From: Alphaproteobacteria bacterium
GTDB taxonomy: Bacteria; Pseudomonadota; Alphaproteobacteria; RF32; CAG-239
Direction of reading: 5' to 3'
Length of the DNA: 41,822 nucleotides
Assembly (NCBI GenBank): GCA_017480745.1
Contig: JAFUSA010000027.1
Span: forward strand, 1 to 41,822
Position 1 is the stretch's first letter; every line of letters begins with the position of its first letter. Shown one piece after another: positions 33,168-41,656 of the stretch. The translations under genes were made by a program, and so were the position numbers. The notes under the pieces are model-generated. The model was not told where the DNA came from. It searched no databases and worked only from the letters and a program-made list of their open reading frames with translations.

Positions 33168-33722
33168 ATGGGACTGAAAGAAAAAATAGAAGGGTTGCGA
33201 ATCGTCTTAAAACGGCCGTATCCTACATTTAAGTTGGCACAACAATTATGTGCTGAAATTAAAATATCACAAGATAACCTGCGACCATGGTTGCCTTGGG
33301 CTAATAAAAAATATACCAAAGAAGATGCTTTTCGCTATTTAACCGATTGGTGCGAAAAAAATTGGAATGAAAATAAAGGTTTTACTTATCTGATTTATGA
33401 TAAAGAAAGCGAAAAAATTTTGGGTAGTATTGATGCCATGAAGTGGGATGAAAAAAATAAATCTTGCGAAATCGGTTATTGGTTGAGTGTCAATGCGCAA
33501 GGGCATGGCTATATGGCCGAAGCGTTGGTGGCACTGGAACAAGAATGTTTTGCTGCCGGTATACATCGCATTGTTATTAGCAATGACACCCGCAACACAC
33601 GCTCGGCAAATGTTGCAAAGCGTGCGGGGTATCATTTAGACGGTGTTCTGCGGCAAAACCGTTGGGACGATTATTCCCAAAGCTTTGTCGATTCCAACGT
33701 ATGGGCAAAGATTAGAGAATAG
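33168..33722 (+). CDS. GNAT N-acetyltransferase, RimJ/RimL type
   Basis: The product has 184 aa. The GNAT fold is visible as the beta strand ILGSIDAMKWDEKNKSCEIGYWL, then the acetyl-CoA loop NAQGHGYMAEALVALEQ (Q/RxxGxG/A form), and NDTRNTRSANVAKRAGYHLDGVLRQ. The latter is the RimJ/RimL signature (N-x-x-S-x-x-V-x-x-K-x-G-[FY]-x-x-[ED]-G). RimL and RimJ acetylate ribosomal protein N-termini; other members act on antibiotics or amino acids, so the substrate is open. It is in an operon with the phosphatase-superfamily gene and convergent with prepilin E, with 13 nt between stops. Confidence 0.88.
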   Translation: MGLKEKIEGLRIVLKRPYPTFKLAQQLCAEIKISQDNLRPWLPWANKKYTKEDAFRYLTDWCEKNWNENKGFTYLIYDKESEKILGSIDAMKWDEKNKSCEIGYWLSVNAQGHGYMAEALVALEQECFAAGIHRIVISNDTRNTRSANVAKRAGYHLDGVLRQNRWDDYSQSFVDSNVWAKIRE

Positions 33723-33735
33723 AAAAGTTTTTACG

Positions 33736-34341
33736 CTATTCAAAATAAATACCTAAATAAGCTGTGTTGGTTCCACAATATTTAACGGCATCATCGATAG
33801 AAATCGGAAGTGCAAAATCTTTGCAACTGTCAGCACATATTTCTATATTAAAAGCATTTGCAGCACTCCAATCATGAGTTACGACATCTATACAAGCTTC
33901 ACTTGGCATACTTATTGAAATATAAAAAGATTTTTGTCCGGCATCTAAAAATCTTTCATAAGAATTTATATCGACTGCACTTCCGAATGTACTGACAATA
34001 TCTTTTATTTTACCATCAGAAATTGTTATCATTTCATCCGGAACTAATTTAGCTTTTTTCACTATTGAACAACCATCTCCAACACAATAATCTGCTTCTT
34101 GTTTTGCATTACTGTTGCACCCACAATATATTCCGTCATAATTTCCTTGACTGGCAAAAAATGAACGCACATTGCCGGCGATGAGAGTTATTTGCTCAAT
34201 GGTTTTATTTATTCGATACTTCATCATAGCTTTTGAATATCCGGCGATACCGCCTACCGATAAAACGCCGATAATTGCTAAAACGCCCAACATCTCTATC
34301 ATTGAGCGACCATTTTGATTTTTAATTTCAAAGTTTTTCAT
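33736..34341 (-). CDS. Prepilin-like protein E
   Basis: I take ATG 34341 (MKNFEIKNQNG) as the start: GGAAG lies 8 nt upstream, and the same 11-residue leader occurs in prepilin B. An ATG 18 nt earlier has no site. The protein has 201 aa. Processing is at G11^RSMIE, followed by the family helix and INKTIEQITLIAGNVRSFFASQGNYDG. A short Cys-rich insert (YCGCNSNAKQEADYC) is followed by IVKKAKLVPDEMI, CIDVVTHDW and ISIDDAVKYCGTN. Its leader RNA is class II, while the nearly identical 5' coding end of prepilin B follows a class I leader. Confidence 0.87.
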   Translation of the reverse strand: MKNFEIKNQNGRSMIEMLGVLAIIGVLSVGGIAGYSKAMMKYRINKTIEQITLIAGNVRSFFASQGNYDGIYCGCNSNAKQEADYCVGDGCSIVKKAKLVPDEMITISDGKIKDIVSTFGSAVDINSYERFLDAGQKSFYISISMPSEACIDVVTHDWSAANAFNIEICADSCKDFALPISIDDAVKYCGTNTAYLGIYFE

Positions 34342-34581
34342 AGTATACTTCCTTTCCAAATTGTTGATATTACACTAAATAACCGCCCGATAAAGGCGGC
34401 CGGAAGTTGAAAGCTATTACTGTTTAAATAGTGTCGTATATTCATATGCTTTATTCTACGACCTTCCGACCATTGTCGGAAAAACTTTACGCTTTTTATA
34501 GCGAAACAGTAAGAGGCTTTCAAACCTCAGACAAGTTACCTCATCTTGGTTTTACCATATCACAAAAAATAAAAATGTCAA
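34342..34581 (-). promoter_or_regulatory. Promoter and structured leader E (class II)
   Basis: On the minus strand TTGACA (34576-34581), a 16-nt spacer ending TTTTTTGTGA and TATGGT (34554-34559) precede a leader of about 205 nt. Stems are the long-range pair TTACTGTTT/AAACAGTAA, hairpin CGCT/AGCG, hairpin CCGAC/GTCGG and hairpin GTCGTA/TACGAC. The alternative pair GGTCGGAAG with CTTCCGGCC holds by one G-U pair. It shares ATGAGGTAACTTGTCTGAGG and CACTATTTAA with leader C. Confidence 0.8.
34377..34399 (-). terminator. Terminator-like hairpin in leader E
   Basis: CCGCC and GGCGG (34383-34387 and 34395-34399 on the complement) close a 7-nt loop. TTATTTA follows; the T run is weaker than in leader B. 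Confidence 0.6.
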
Positions 34582-34605
34582 TATATCATAGCTAAAAAAA
34601 CTTGT

Positions 34606-34653
34606 AGAAGATTGTAAATTCATTGTAGAAATTACAATCTTCTGCTGTATAAT
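34606..34653 (+). promoter_or_regulatory. lspA promoter with a 12-bp inverted repeat
   Basis: A perfect TATAAT (34648-34653) lies 41 nt before the GTG start. A TTGTAG-like -35 (34623-34628) is 19 nt away. A perfect 12-bp inverted repeat, AGAAGATTGTAA (34606-34617) with TTACAATCTTCT (34632-34643), has arms on both sides of that -35 box. It could be a repressor or activator operator. Confidence 0.5.
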
Positions 34654-34693
34654 GGCAAAAATAAAAATACTTTATTATAGTATAGGAGGGTAT

Positions 34694-35164
34694 GTGCCGG
34701 TAGGTTTATTGTGTGCCGTAATTGCTTTATTTGCCGACCAAGTCAGCAAATATTTTGTGGCCCTTAATATTGAAACAGGTAGTCCTGTTGTTTATGGCGA
34801 TTATTTTAATATGATCAAAGTATGGAATACAGGTGTTAGCTTTTCTATGTTTAACAATTACGGTTTAACGGGCACAATAGTTTTGTGTGTTGTTTCGTTT
34901 GTAGTATGTGGATTTTTGCTTTATTGGTTATACCATGAAACAGACAAAATAAAGCAAATTGCATTGGGATTTATTATCGGCGGCGCCATCGGAAATGTAA
35001 TAGATCGCATTCATTTCGGCGCTGTTTTGGATTTTTTGGACTTCCATTATCAGGCTCACCATTGGCCGGCTTTTAATTTGGCCGATAGCTTCATTTGTGT
35101 GGGCGCATTTATCTTGATTTTGTTGGAAATTAAAAATGAAAAAAAGAAAGGAATAAAAGAATGA
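34694..35164 (+). CDS. lspA: Lipoprotein signal peptidase (signal peptidase II)
   Basis: The enzyme removes signal peptides from lipidated prolipoproteins in the inner membrane. I choose GTG 34694 (VPVGLLCAVIALFADQVSK), because AGGAGG lies at 34684-34689. The ATG at 34652 sits inside a perfect -10 box and has no ribosome binding site. This gives 156 aa. Four membrane helices are visible. The catalytic aspartates are in the family motifs GAIGNVIDRIHFGAVLDFLD and FNLADSFI, and the early motif WNTGVSFSMF (usually N-x-G-x-A/S-F) is present. It overlaps the next gene by 4 nt (ATGA). Confidence 0.95.
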   Translation: MPVGLLCAVIALFADQVSKYFVALNIETGSPVVYGDYFNMIKVWNTGVSFSMFNNYGLTGTIVLCVVSFVVCGFLLYWLYHETDKIKQIALGFIIGGAIGNVIDRIHFGAVLDFLDFHYQAHHWPAFNLADSFICVGAFILILLEIKNEKKKGIKE

Positions 35165-35376
35165 GAAAAATTTTTGTTGTTGCTCTTTTGACTGGTATTT
35201 TAACAGTCAGCGCTTGCGGAATAACAAAAAAAACGTTAGGTTTTGCCAACGAAGGACCGGATGAAACAAAAGTTAAAACGAATCCACCGTTGACTTTGCC
35301 GCCGGAATATAATGTTCGCCCTCAAAAATCAGTAGTTTCAGAAAACTCCGGCGAAGAAAAAAGTATAAATGAATAA
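35161..35376 (+). CDS. Small lipoprotein, DUF3035-like
   Basis: The product has 71 aa. The signal peptide MRKIFVVALLTGILTVSAC has lipobox VSAC, so Cys19 is lipidated. The mature part contains GPDETKVKTNPPLTLPPEYNVRP, matching the alphaproteobacterial DUF3035 core PDEF-V-x-x-xPLxxPPxFxLRPP. The length is short for that family. It starts within the lspA stop and overlaps the next gene by 8 nt. LspA, its own processing enzyme, is directly upstream. Function unknown; the order lspA - DUF3035 - M16 - M16 is familiar from other alphaproteobacteria. Confidence 0.75.
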   Translation: MRKIFVVALLTGILTVSACGITKKTLGFANEGPDETKVKTNPPLTLPPEYNVRPQKSVVSENSGEEKSINE

Positions 35377-36709
35377 GCTTGCTAAAATATTTTGCGCTTT
35401 TGCATGTATCCTGAGTTTTCAGGCAAACGCCGAATTATTCAAAGCTTCGGAGTTTACTTTGGAAAACGGTTTGCATTGCGTAGTTGTGGAAAATCACAAA
35501 GCGCCTGTCGTAAAGTCTATGATATGGTATAAAGTGGGCAGTATCGATGAAGCCTATGGCAAAGGCGGTTTGGCTCATTTATTGGAACATTTAATGTTTC
35601 GTGGCACAGATAAGGTCAAAGACGGACGTTTTAATACTATTATGGATGAAAACGGGGTGCAATCCAACGCTTTTACCAGCTATGACTTCACAGCATATCA
35701 TCAATTTGCCGACATCAGCCGTTTAGAAATTTTGCTTGCCCTTGAAGCCGATAGAATGCGTCACCTCAATTTTAGTGATGAAGCTTTTGAAGCCGAGCAA
35801 AAAATTGTTATTCAAGAACGTCAACAAACGGTAGAAAATAACCCTAACTCAACATTTTATGAGCGACTGAACTTGTTGCTATGGGGCAATTCGCCTTATG
35901 GCCAGCCGATTGGCGGATTTACCGATGAAATTAAAGCTTTGAGCGCTGATGATATGCGGGCATTTTATAAAAAATTCTACGCACCGAATAATGCAATATT
36001 AGTGCTTTCGGGTGATATTGATGCACAAACAGCCAAACCGCTAATAGAAAAATATTTTGCCCATTTACAAGCCGAAAAAATAGAAAGATCAGTTCCGCCG
36101 GATTCCCGTGAATCATATGACGAAACTTTACAGATGGCTTTGCCGGATGTTACAACCGTTAAAATTGAACAACGTTTTATGTTGCCGAATTATAATAGTT
36201 TGCAACCTTCGTTTTACGCATATATTTTATTGGCAGAGTATTTGGGAGGCGGCGAAACTTCCGAACTTTATCGCAATTTGATATTGAAAGATAAAACAGC
36301 CGTTGCAATCAGCACAAGTTTTCGCTATATAACCCGTGGAAACAGTATTTTTTCAATCACAATGTTACCGCGCGAAGATACATATACAAGTTTGAATAAC
36401 AGCGTTGAATTGTTACAAAAACATATACATATGGCTATGCAATCTTTTGACGAGAGCAAATTGGAATATGTTAAACGAAAAGTATTGGCTGATTTGGTTT
36501 ATTTACAAGATAATCCGGAAGATGCGGCATATATGGTTGGATATATGATGGCAAACAACTTTACTCTTGAACAGATTCAAAAATATGAAAATGGCATAAA
36601 CAGCGTAAAAACGCAAGATGTGCAACAAGCATACACTGAACTAATGAAAGCGCCTAAGTTAAGCGCGGCATTATTGCCGATATCTTTCAAAGGAGGTAAT
36701 AATGAGTAA
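35369..36709 (+). CDS. M16 zinc peptidase (catalytic subunit), exported
   Basis: The product has 446 aa. A signal peptide ends SFQANA^EL, so it is periplasmic. The inverted zinc motif HLLEH is at 70-74 (GLAHLLEHLMFRGT), with the distal Glu in the segment FEAEQKIVIQERQQ, as in mitochondrial processing peptidase beta, PqqL and YmxG-type enzymes. The later family segment YLGGGETSELYRNLI is intact. It pairs with the next gene, which lacks the zinc motif; M16B enzymes commonly work as such active/inactive pairs. Overlaps of 8 nt on both sides imply one operon. It may degrade signal peptides or misfolded envelope peptides; this is inference. Confidence 0.92.
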   Translation: MNKLAKIFCAFACILSFQANAELFKASEFTLENGLHCVVVENHKAPVVKSMIWYKVGSIDEAYGKGGLAHLLEHLMFRGTDKVKDGRFNTIMDENGVQSNAFTSYDFTAYHQFADISRLEILLALEADRMRHLNFSDEAFEAEQKIVIQERQQTVENNPNSTFYERLNLLLWGNSPYGQPIGGFTDEIKALSADDMRAFYKKFYAPNNAILVLSGDIDAQTAKPLIEKYFAHLQAEKIERSVPPDSRESYDETLQMALPDVTTVKIEQRFMLPNYNSLQPSFYAYILLAEYLGGGETSELYRNLILKDKTAVAISTSFRYITRGNSIFSITMLPREDTYTSLNNSVELLQKHIHMAMQSFDESKLEYVKRKVLADLVYLQDNPEDAAYMVGYMMANNFTLEQIQKYENGINSVKTQDVQQAYTELMKAPKLSAALLPISFKGGNNE

Positions 36710-38111
36710 ATATAAACGCCGGCAAAATATATACAAAAAACTGTTTTGTCTGCTTTCCCTTTTTATTGTTGCTTATTTAACGTATCCCAAAATAGTAAAA
36801 TATTTCACTTATTTGGATACAGATAAAATTTTGGCACAATCGTCTTTACAGAACAAAAAATTTACACAGAAAACACAAGAAATTAATATGGATGGATTTT
36901 CCGCTTATTTAATGGAAGAGCATTCCGTCCCGATAGTAAGTTTGGATTTTGCTTTTAAAAACGCCGGTTCGGCATACGAAGATGAAAATAAGCAAGGTTT
37001 AACCTCTCTTTTGGCAGATATGTTGACTAACGGTGCCGGAGAAAATGATGCTTTGGCATTCAAAGATATTTGCGCGGAATATGGTATAAAAATCGGATTT
37101 GAAGCAAGTAATGATTATTTTTCCGGATATATGATTACGCCTAAACAAAATTTGCCGATAGCATTGAAATTGATGCAAGATGTGTTGTATCATCCACTTT
37201 TTGATGAAGATTATTTGCAACTCGTTAAACAACAACTTTTAACCATATTACAAATGCAAAATGAGCAGCCTACGTCAATTTTGAGTAATAAATTCAATGA
37301 AAATATTTTTGCCGGACACCCCTATTCTCGCCCCGATTTGGGTAAATCTGAAAATATACCCGACATTTCTACCGAAGATTTGCGCGAATATATGCAAAAT
37401 AAATTTGCTAAAAACAATCTGTTAATCGGTATGGCCGGTGATATCACAGCGCAAGAAGCGCAAGAAATGCTAAACACTGTTTTTGCCAAACTTAATCAAT
37501 CTGCCGATACAAACGGTTTAAGCAAACTTTCATTGCAAACAAACGGCACTGAATATAATGTCGCAAAAAAACAAGCGCAGGTTATGACACAATTTGCCGT
37601 TGCCGGAACATATCGTAACAGCATAGATTTTTATCCGTTATATCTTGCAAACTATATTTTTGGCGGTTCCGGTTTAGGCTCACGAATATCATCAATTATT
37701 CGTGAAAAAGAGGGATTGACGTATGGCATATACACTTATTTGCTCATAAACGATGCCAGCGCTTTATTAGTCGGGAGTTTTTCTTCTGCACCGGAAAATT
37801 TCGACAGAGCAAAAAATCTGCTTTTGCAAGAATGGCATAACATGGCAGAAAAGGGAGCTACACAGGAAGAATTGGCACAAGCCAAAAAATCGTTATTAGC
37901 ATCTTATAACTTGCGTTTTGCCTCAACCGGCGATATTTCGTCTATGTTGTTAAGTATGCAAAAATTTGCCTTAGGTAAGGATTTTTTGGATAAACGTAAT
38001 GATTATATTGAAGCCGTAACATTAGAAGAAGTCAATGCCGCGGCTAAAAAATATTTCAGATTGAAACCGGATTTTGTAATTTTAGGGAATATAACCGAGG
38101 AGGAAAATTAA
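36702..38111 (+). CDS. M16-family protein without zinc site (partner subunit)
   Basis: The product has 469 aa. A basic N-terminus and one membrane helix (about 13-31) anchor it facing the periplasm. The M16 fold is visible: a beta start FSAYLMEEHSVPIVSLDFAF, then GLTSLLADMLTNGAG at the position where HxxEH occurs in the active subunit. Here His and Glu are missing. The Gly-rich and Arg/Tyr region YIFGGSGLGSRISSIIREKEGLTYG is conserved, as in inactive alpha-type subunits that bind substrate. It overlaps the active subunit by 8 nt, and its stop shares one base with the pgi start (TAATG). Confidence 0.9.
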   Translation: MSKYKRRQNIYKKLFCLLSLFIVAYLTYPKIVKYFTYLDTDKILAQSSLQNKKFTQKTQEINMDGFSAYLMEEHSVPIVSLDFAFKNAGSAYEDENKQGLTSLLADMLTNGAGENDALAFKDICAEYGIKIGFEASNDYFSGYMITPKQNLPIALKLMQDVLYHPLFDEDYLQLVKQQLLTILQMQNEQPTSILSNKFNENIFAGHPYSRPDLGKSENIPDISTEDLREYMQNKFAKNNLLIGMAGDITAQEAQEMLNTVFAKLNQSADTNGLSKLSLQTNGTEYNVAKKQAQVMTQFAVAGTYRNSIDFYPLYLANYIFGGSGLGSRISSIIREKEGLTYGIYTYLLINDASALLVGSFSSAPENFDRAKNLLLQEWHNMAEKGATQEELAQAKKSLLASYNLRFASTGDISSMLLSMQKFALGKDFLDKRNDYIEAVTLEEVNAAAKKYFRLKPDFVILGNITEEEN

Positions 38112-39751
38112 TGTTTGGAAAAACAAAGTCAAAAGCTTGGAAACAATTAGAAAATATATATAAACATTTTCAAAATACACAGATGAAAGATTTGTTTGCA
38201 GCTGATGCCAAACGCGGAAGCAAGTATTGTTTGCAGTTGGAAAACATGCTGTTTGATTATTCCAAAAACAGAATAAATGATGAAGTTATGCAAGCTTTGT
38301 TGGCTTTGGCAGAGGAACGTCAACTAAAAGAAAAAATTGTAGCCATGTTCAGTGGCAAAAAAATAAATGTTACGGAAAACCGCGCAGTTTTGCATATTGC
38401 TCTACGTAATCGCCAAAACACACCTATATATGTTGACGGGCGCGATGTTATGCCGCAAATAAACGAAGTTTTGGAGCGGATTAAAGATTTTTCCGAAGAT
38501 GTGCGCAACGGACGCTTTACAGGGTATACCGGCAAAAAACTGACAAATATTGTTAATATCGGAATCGGTGGTTCCGACTTGGGGCCGTTTATGGCCACAC
38601 AGGCTTTGCGTCATTATTGGGCAAAAGATATTAAATGTTATTTCATTTCTAATATTGATGGAACTTCTTGCGCAGAAGTTTTAAATAATATCGATCCGGA
38701 AACGACGTTGTTTATTGTTGCTTCCAAAACTTTTACCACCATTGAAACACTAACTAACGCTAAAACCTGCCGAAAGTGGCTGATTGACGCATTGGGAGAA
38801 CATGCAGTGGCAAAGCATTTTATTGCACTTTCCACCAACAAAGAAGAAGTGGAAAAATTCGGAATAAATCCGGATAATATGTTTGCGTTTTGGGATTTTG
38901 TAGGCGGACGTTATTCAATGTGGTCGGCTATCGGTATGATTATTGCCATTGCCGTCGGCTACAAAAATTTTGAACGTATGCTTGAAGGTGCTAACGCTAT
39001 GGATAGGCACTTTGCTGAAGCTGATTTGGCGCAAAATATTCCGGTAATTTCGGCTTTAATTGGAATTTGGTATAATAATTTTTATAACATTCATCGTTAT
39101 GCCGTTGTTCCGTATGACCAATATTTGCAATACTTACCGGCTTATTTGCAACAGTTAGATATGGAGAGTAACGGTAAAGCCGTAACCATGGATAATAAAT
39201 TTGTTGATTATGCTACCGGTCCGGTTTTGTTTGGCGGTGCGGGAACAAATGTTCAGCACTCGTTTTTTCAGTTGTTGCATCAGGGAACGGAAGTTGTGCC
39301 GGTAGATTTTATTATTCCGGCAATCTCGCATAACGAAATCGGTAGTCATCAACCAATTTTAATTGCCAACGTTTTGGCGCAAGGCGAAGCCTTAATGCAA
39401 GGAAAAACCGAACAAGAAGCCATTACCGAGCTACAAAAATCAGGTAAATCTAAGGCAGAAATTGAACGCCTTAAAAAATATAAAACTTTTAGTGGCAACA
39501 GACCGTCAAATACTATTGTTTTGAAAAAAATAGATCCTTATTCTTTGGGTATGTTGGTTGCTATGTATGAACACAAAGTTTATGTTCAGGGAGTTATCTG
39601 GAATATAAATTCATTTGATCAATTTGGTGTGGAACTCGGCAAAAAGTTGGCTAACAATATTCTGCCTGAGTTAGAGGGACGAGCTTTTGGAGCAGAGCAC
39701 GATAGCTCAACCGCAAATTTAATCAATCACATAAAAAAAATTCGCAAATAA
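38111..39751 (+). CDS. pgi: Glucose-6-phosphate isomerase
   Basis: The enzyme interconverts glucose-6-phosphate and fructose-6-phosphate in glycolysis and gluconeogenesis. The 546-aa length fits the long bacterial form. Signature segments are VNIGIGGSDLGPFMA, FISNIDGT, FIVASKTFTTIET, FWDFVGGRYSMWSAIG (family signature 1 region), MESNGK, and GVIWNINSFDQFGVELGKKLA (signature 2, with catalytic Lys). Glu and His catalytic residues sit in the expected GGAGTNVQHSF region. The start is fused to the upstream stop, so translation is probably coupled to the M16 genes, an unusual partner for a glycolytic enzyme. Confidence 0.97.
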   Translation: MFGKTKSKAWKQLENIYKHFQNTQMKDLFAADAKRGSKYCLQLENMLFDYSKNRINDEVMQALLALAEERQLKEKIVAMFSGKKINVTENRAVLHIALRNRQNTPIYVDGRDVMPQINEVLERIKDFSEDVRNGRFTGYTGKKLTNIVNIGIGGSDLGPFMATQALRHYWAKDIKCYFISNIDGTSCAEVLNNIDPETTLFIVASKTFTTIETLTNAKTCRKWLIDALGEHAVAKHFIALSTNKEEVEKFGINPDNMFAFWDFVGGRYSMWSAIGMIIAIAVGYKNFERMLEGANAMDRHFAEADLAQNIPVISALIGIWYNNFYNIHRYAVVPYDQYLQYLPAYLQQLDMESNGKAVTMDNKFVDYATGPVLFGGAGTNVQHSFFQLLHQGTEVVPVDFIIPAISHNEIGSHQPILIANVLAQGEALMQGKTEQEAITELQKSGKSKAEIERLKKYKTFSGNRPSNTIVLKKIDPYSLGMLVAMYEHKVYVQGVIWNINSFDQFGVELGKKLANNILPELEGRAFGAEHDSSTANLINHIKKIRK

Positions 39752-39760
39752 GGTTTTGTT

Positions 39761-41590
39761 ATGACTATTCGCATTTTACCATCTAATTTAATTAATCAAA
39801 TTGCCGCCGGAGAAGTTATCGAAAGACCGGCTTCGGTAATAAAAGAATTAGTGGAAAATGCCATTGATGCCTGTGCATCTAAGATAGAAATATCACTCGC
39901 CGGCGGCGGCAAAAATTTAATAACCGTCAGCGACAATGGTTGCGGAATGTCTCCACAAGAATTATCCTTGGCTGTGGAACGGCATGCCACCTCAAAATTG
40001 CCTGATGATGACTTGTTTCAGATAAATTTTTTAGGCTTCCGCGGCGAAGCTCTGCCGTCTATTGCTTCCATTGCCAAACTAACAATATATTCTCGACAAA
40101 AGGAGAGTGAAAACGGCTGGCAAATCAGTGTTGATGGAGGCATAAAAGGAGAACTCAAACCATCAGCCGGCAATCAAGGCACCAAAATAGAAGTTCGTGA
40201 TTTGTTTTATACCACTCCGGCGCGTTTAAAGTTTTTAAAATCGGACGGAGCGGAAGCCGCCCAGTGTGTTGATATGTTGCAACGTATTGCACTGGCGAAT
40301 CCGCATATTTCATTTTATTTATATAGTGACGGGAAGAAAAAATTAGCCCTCAATGCCTGCCAAGGCGAGCTGTTTGATTGTCGGCAACAACGCATGTGCG
40401 ATATTATGGGACGAGAGTTTACCGAAAATTCGGCCCCGATTGCAGCGCAAAATGATTTTTGCCAGATTAATGGTTTTGTGAGCTTACCTACTTATAACAA
40501 AGCAAACTCACTATCGGAGTTTTTGTTTGTAAATAATCGTCCGGTTCGTGATAAACTTATTTTAGGCGCTATAAAGGGAGCGTATCAAGATTTAATGATG
40601 GCAGGACGGTATCCTGTTTGTGCTGTTTTTATTCAAATAAATCCTCATTATGTTGATGTGAATGTGCATCCAACTAAATCCGAGGTTCGTTTTTATGATA
40701 ACGGAGCCGTACGCGGACTAATAGTTTATGCCGTGCGTAGTGCTTTGAATGTAGAAAGCGGACACAGTGCCGAAACAGGCGGATTAGAACACCTGTTGGC
40801 ACAAAGTATAACGTCGGATTCAAATTTAACATCGGATTTTATATCCGGCAGAGATATGGATTTGCGTTCTCCGGAACCTAACGGTTTCCGATCTTTAAAT
40901 CTAACACCGTTAAAAAATCGCACACGAACTTATGATTTGCCGGATTTAGAGCGTCAATATTCGGTGCGTGTGGCAGATAACCCCCAAGAGCAAACACTTG
41001 AACAAGTAGGCGAATTAGGTTTGGCAAAGGCACAATTTCATAACACATATATAATATCGCAAACGGAAGACAGCATAATAATTGTCGATCAACACGCTGC
41101 TCATGAGCGGATTACCATGGAGAGAATGAAAGAGGCTTTGCAAAAGCATGAGCACCCGCAAACACAAATTTTGCTTCTGCCGGAAGTAGTTGACTTAAAT
41201 TTGTTGGAAAAAGAAAACATTTTAGAATACGCACCAACTTTGGCAGAGGTTGGTTTGGTAATTGAGGAGTTTGGCACAACCGCGGTTTTGGTAAGAGAAA
41301 CTCCGGCACTTTTGGGCGAAACAGATGTGCAAAAACTAATTAAAGATTTGGCAGCTGAGATTGCCGAATGGGGCAGTGCCTATGCTCTTAATGACAAAAT
41401 ACACCATATTTGCGCCACTATTGCCTGTCATGGTTCAGTTAGAGCAGGACGCGCATTGAATATAGAAGAAATGAATCGCTTGCTTCGTGACATGGAGCAT
41501 ACCGAGCATTCCGGACAATGTAATCACGGTCGTCCGACGTATGTTAAAATCAAGCTAACCGATATTGAAAAACTCTTTGAGCGCCGTTAA
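39761..41590 (+). CDS. mutL: DNA mismatch repair protein MutL (endonuclease type)
   Basis: The product has 609 aa. The GHKL ATPase N-terminus shows IAAGEVIERPASVIKELVEN, DNGCGM and GFRGEALPSI. A linker (about 330-420) is followed by the C-terminal endonuclease domain with DQHAAHERITMERM (the DQHAx2Ex4E metal motif), CHGSVRAG, CNHGRPT (CPNHGRP form) and FERR at the end. These mark a MutL that nicks DNA itself, as in bacteria without MutH. It starts 10 nt after pgi. A strong hairpin terminator follows. Confidence 0.97.
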   Translation: MTIRILPSNLINQIAAGEVIERPASVIKELVENAIDACASKIEISLAGGGKNLITVSDNGCGMSPQELSLAVERHATSKLPDDDLFQINFLGFRGEALPSIASIAKLTIYSRQKESENGWQISVDGGIKGELKPSAGNQGTKIEVRDLFYTTPARLKFLKSDGAEAAQCVDMLQRIALANPHISFYLYSDGKKKLALNACQGELFDCRQQRMCDIMGREFTENSAPIAAQNDFCQINGFVSLPTYNKANSLSEFLFVNNRPVRDKLILGAIKGAYQDLMMAGRYPVCAVFIQINPHYVDVNVHPTKSEVRFYDNGAVRGLIVYAVRSALNVESGHSAETGGLEHLLAQSITSDSNLTSDFISGRDMDLRSPEPNGFRSLNLTPLKNRTRTYDLPDLERQYSVRVADNPQEQTLEQVGELGLAKAQFHNTYIISQTEDSIIIVDQHAAHERITMERMKEALQKHEHPQTQILLLPEVVDLNLLEKENILEYAPTLAEVGLVIEEFGTTAVLVRETPALLGETDVQKLIKDLAAEIAEWGSAYALNDKIHHICATIACHGSVRAGRALNIEEMNRLLRDMEHTEHSGQCNHGRPTYVKIKLTDIEKLFERR

Positions 41591-41630
41591 AAAATTTTCT
41601 TTTGACTTAATAAACTTTATCATAATACTT

Positions 41631-41656
41631 ACGCCGGAACAAAAAAGTTCCGGCGT
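41631..41656. terminator. mutL terminator
   Basis: ACGCCGGAAC and GTTCCGGCGT pair perfectly (10 bp) around AAAAAA. No T run follows on the + strand, but on the minus strand the loop supplies TTTTTT. The hairpin may serve both directions. Confidence 0.7.
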
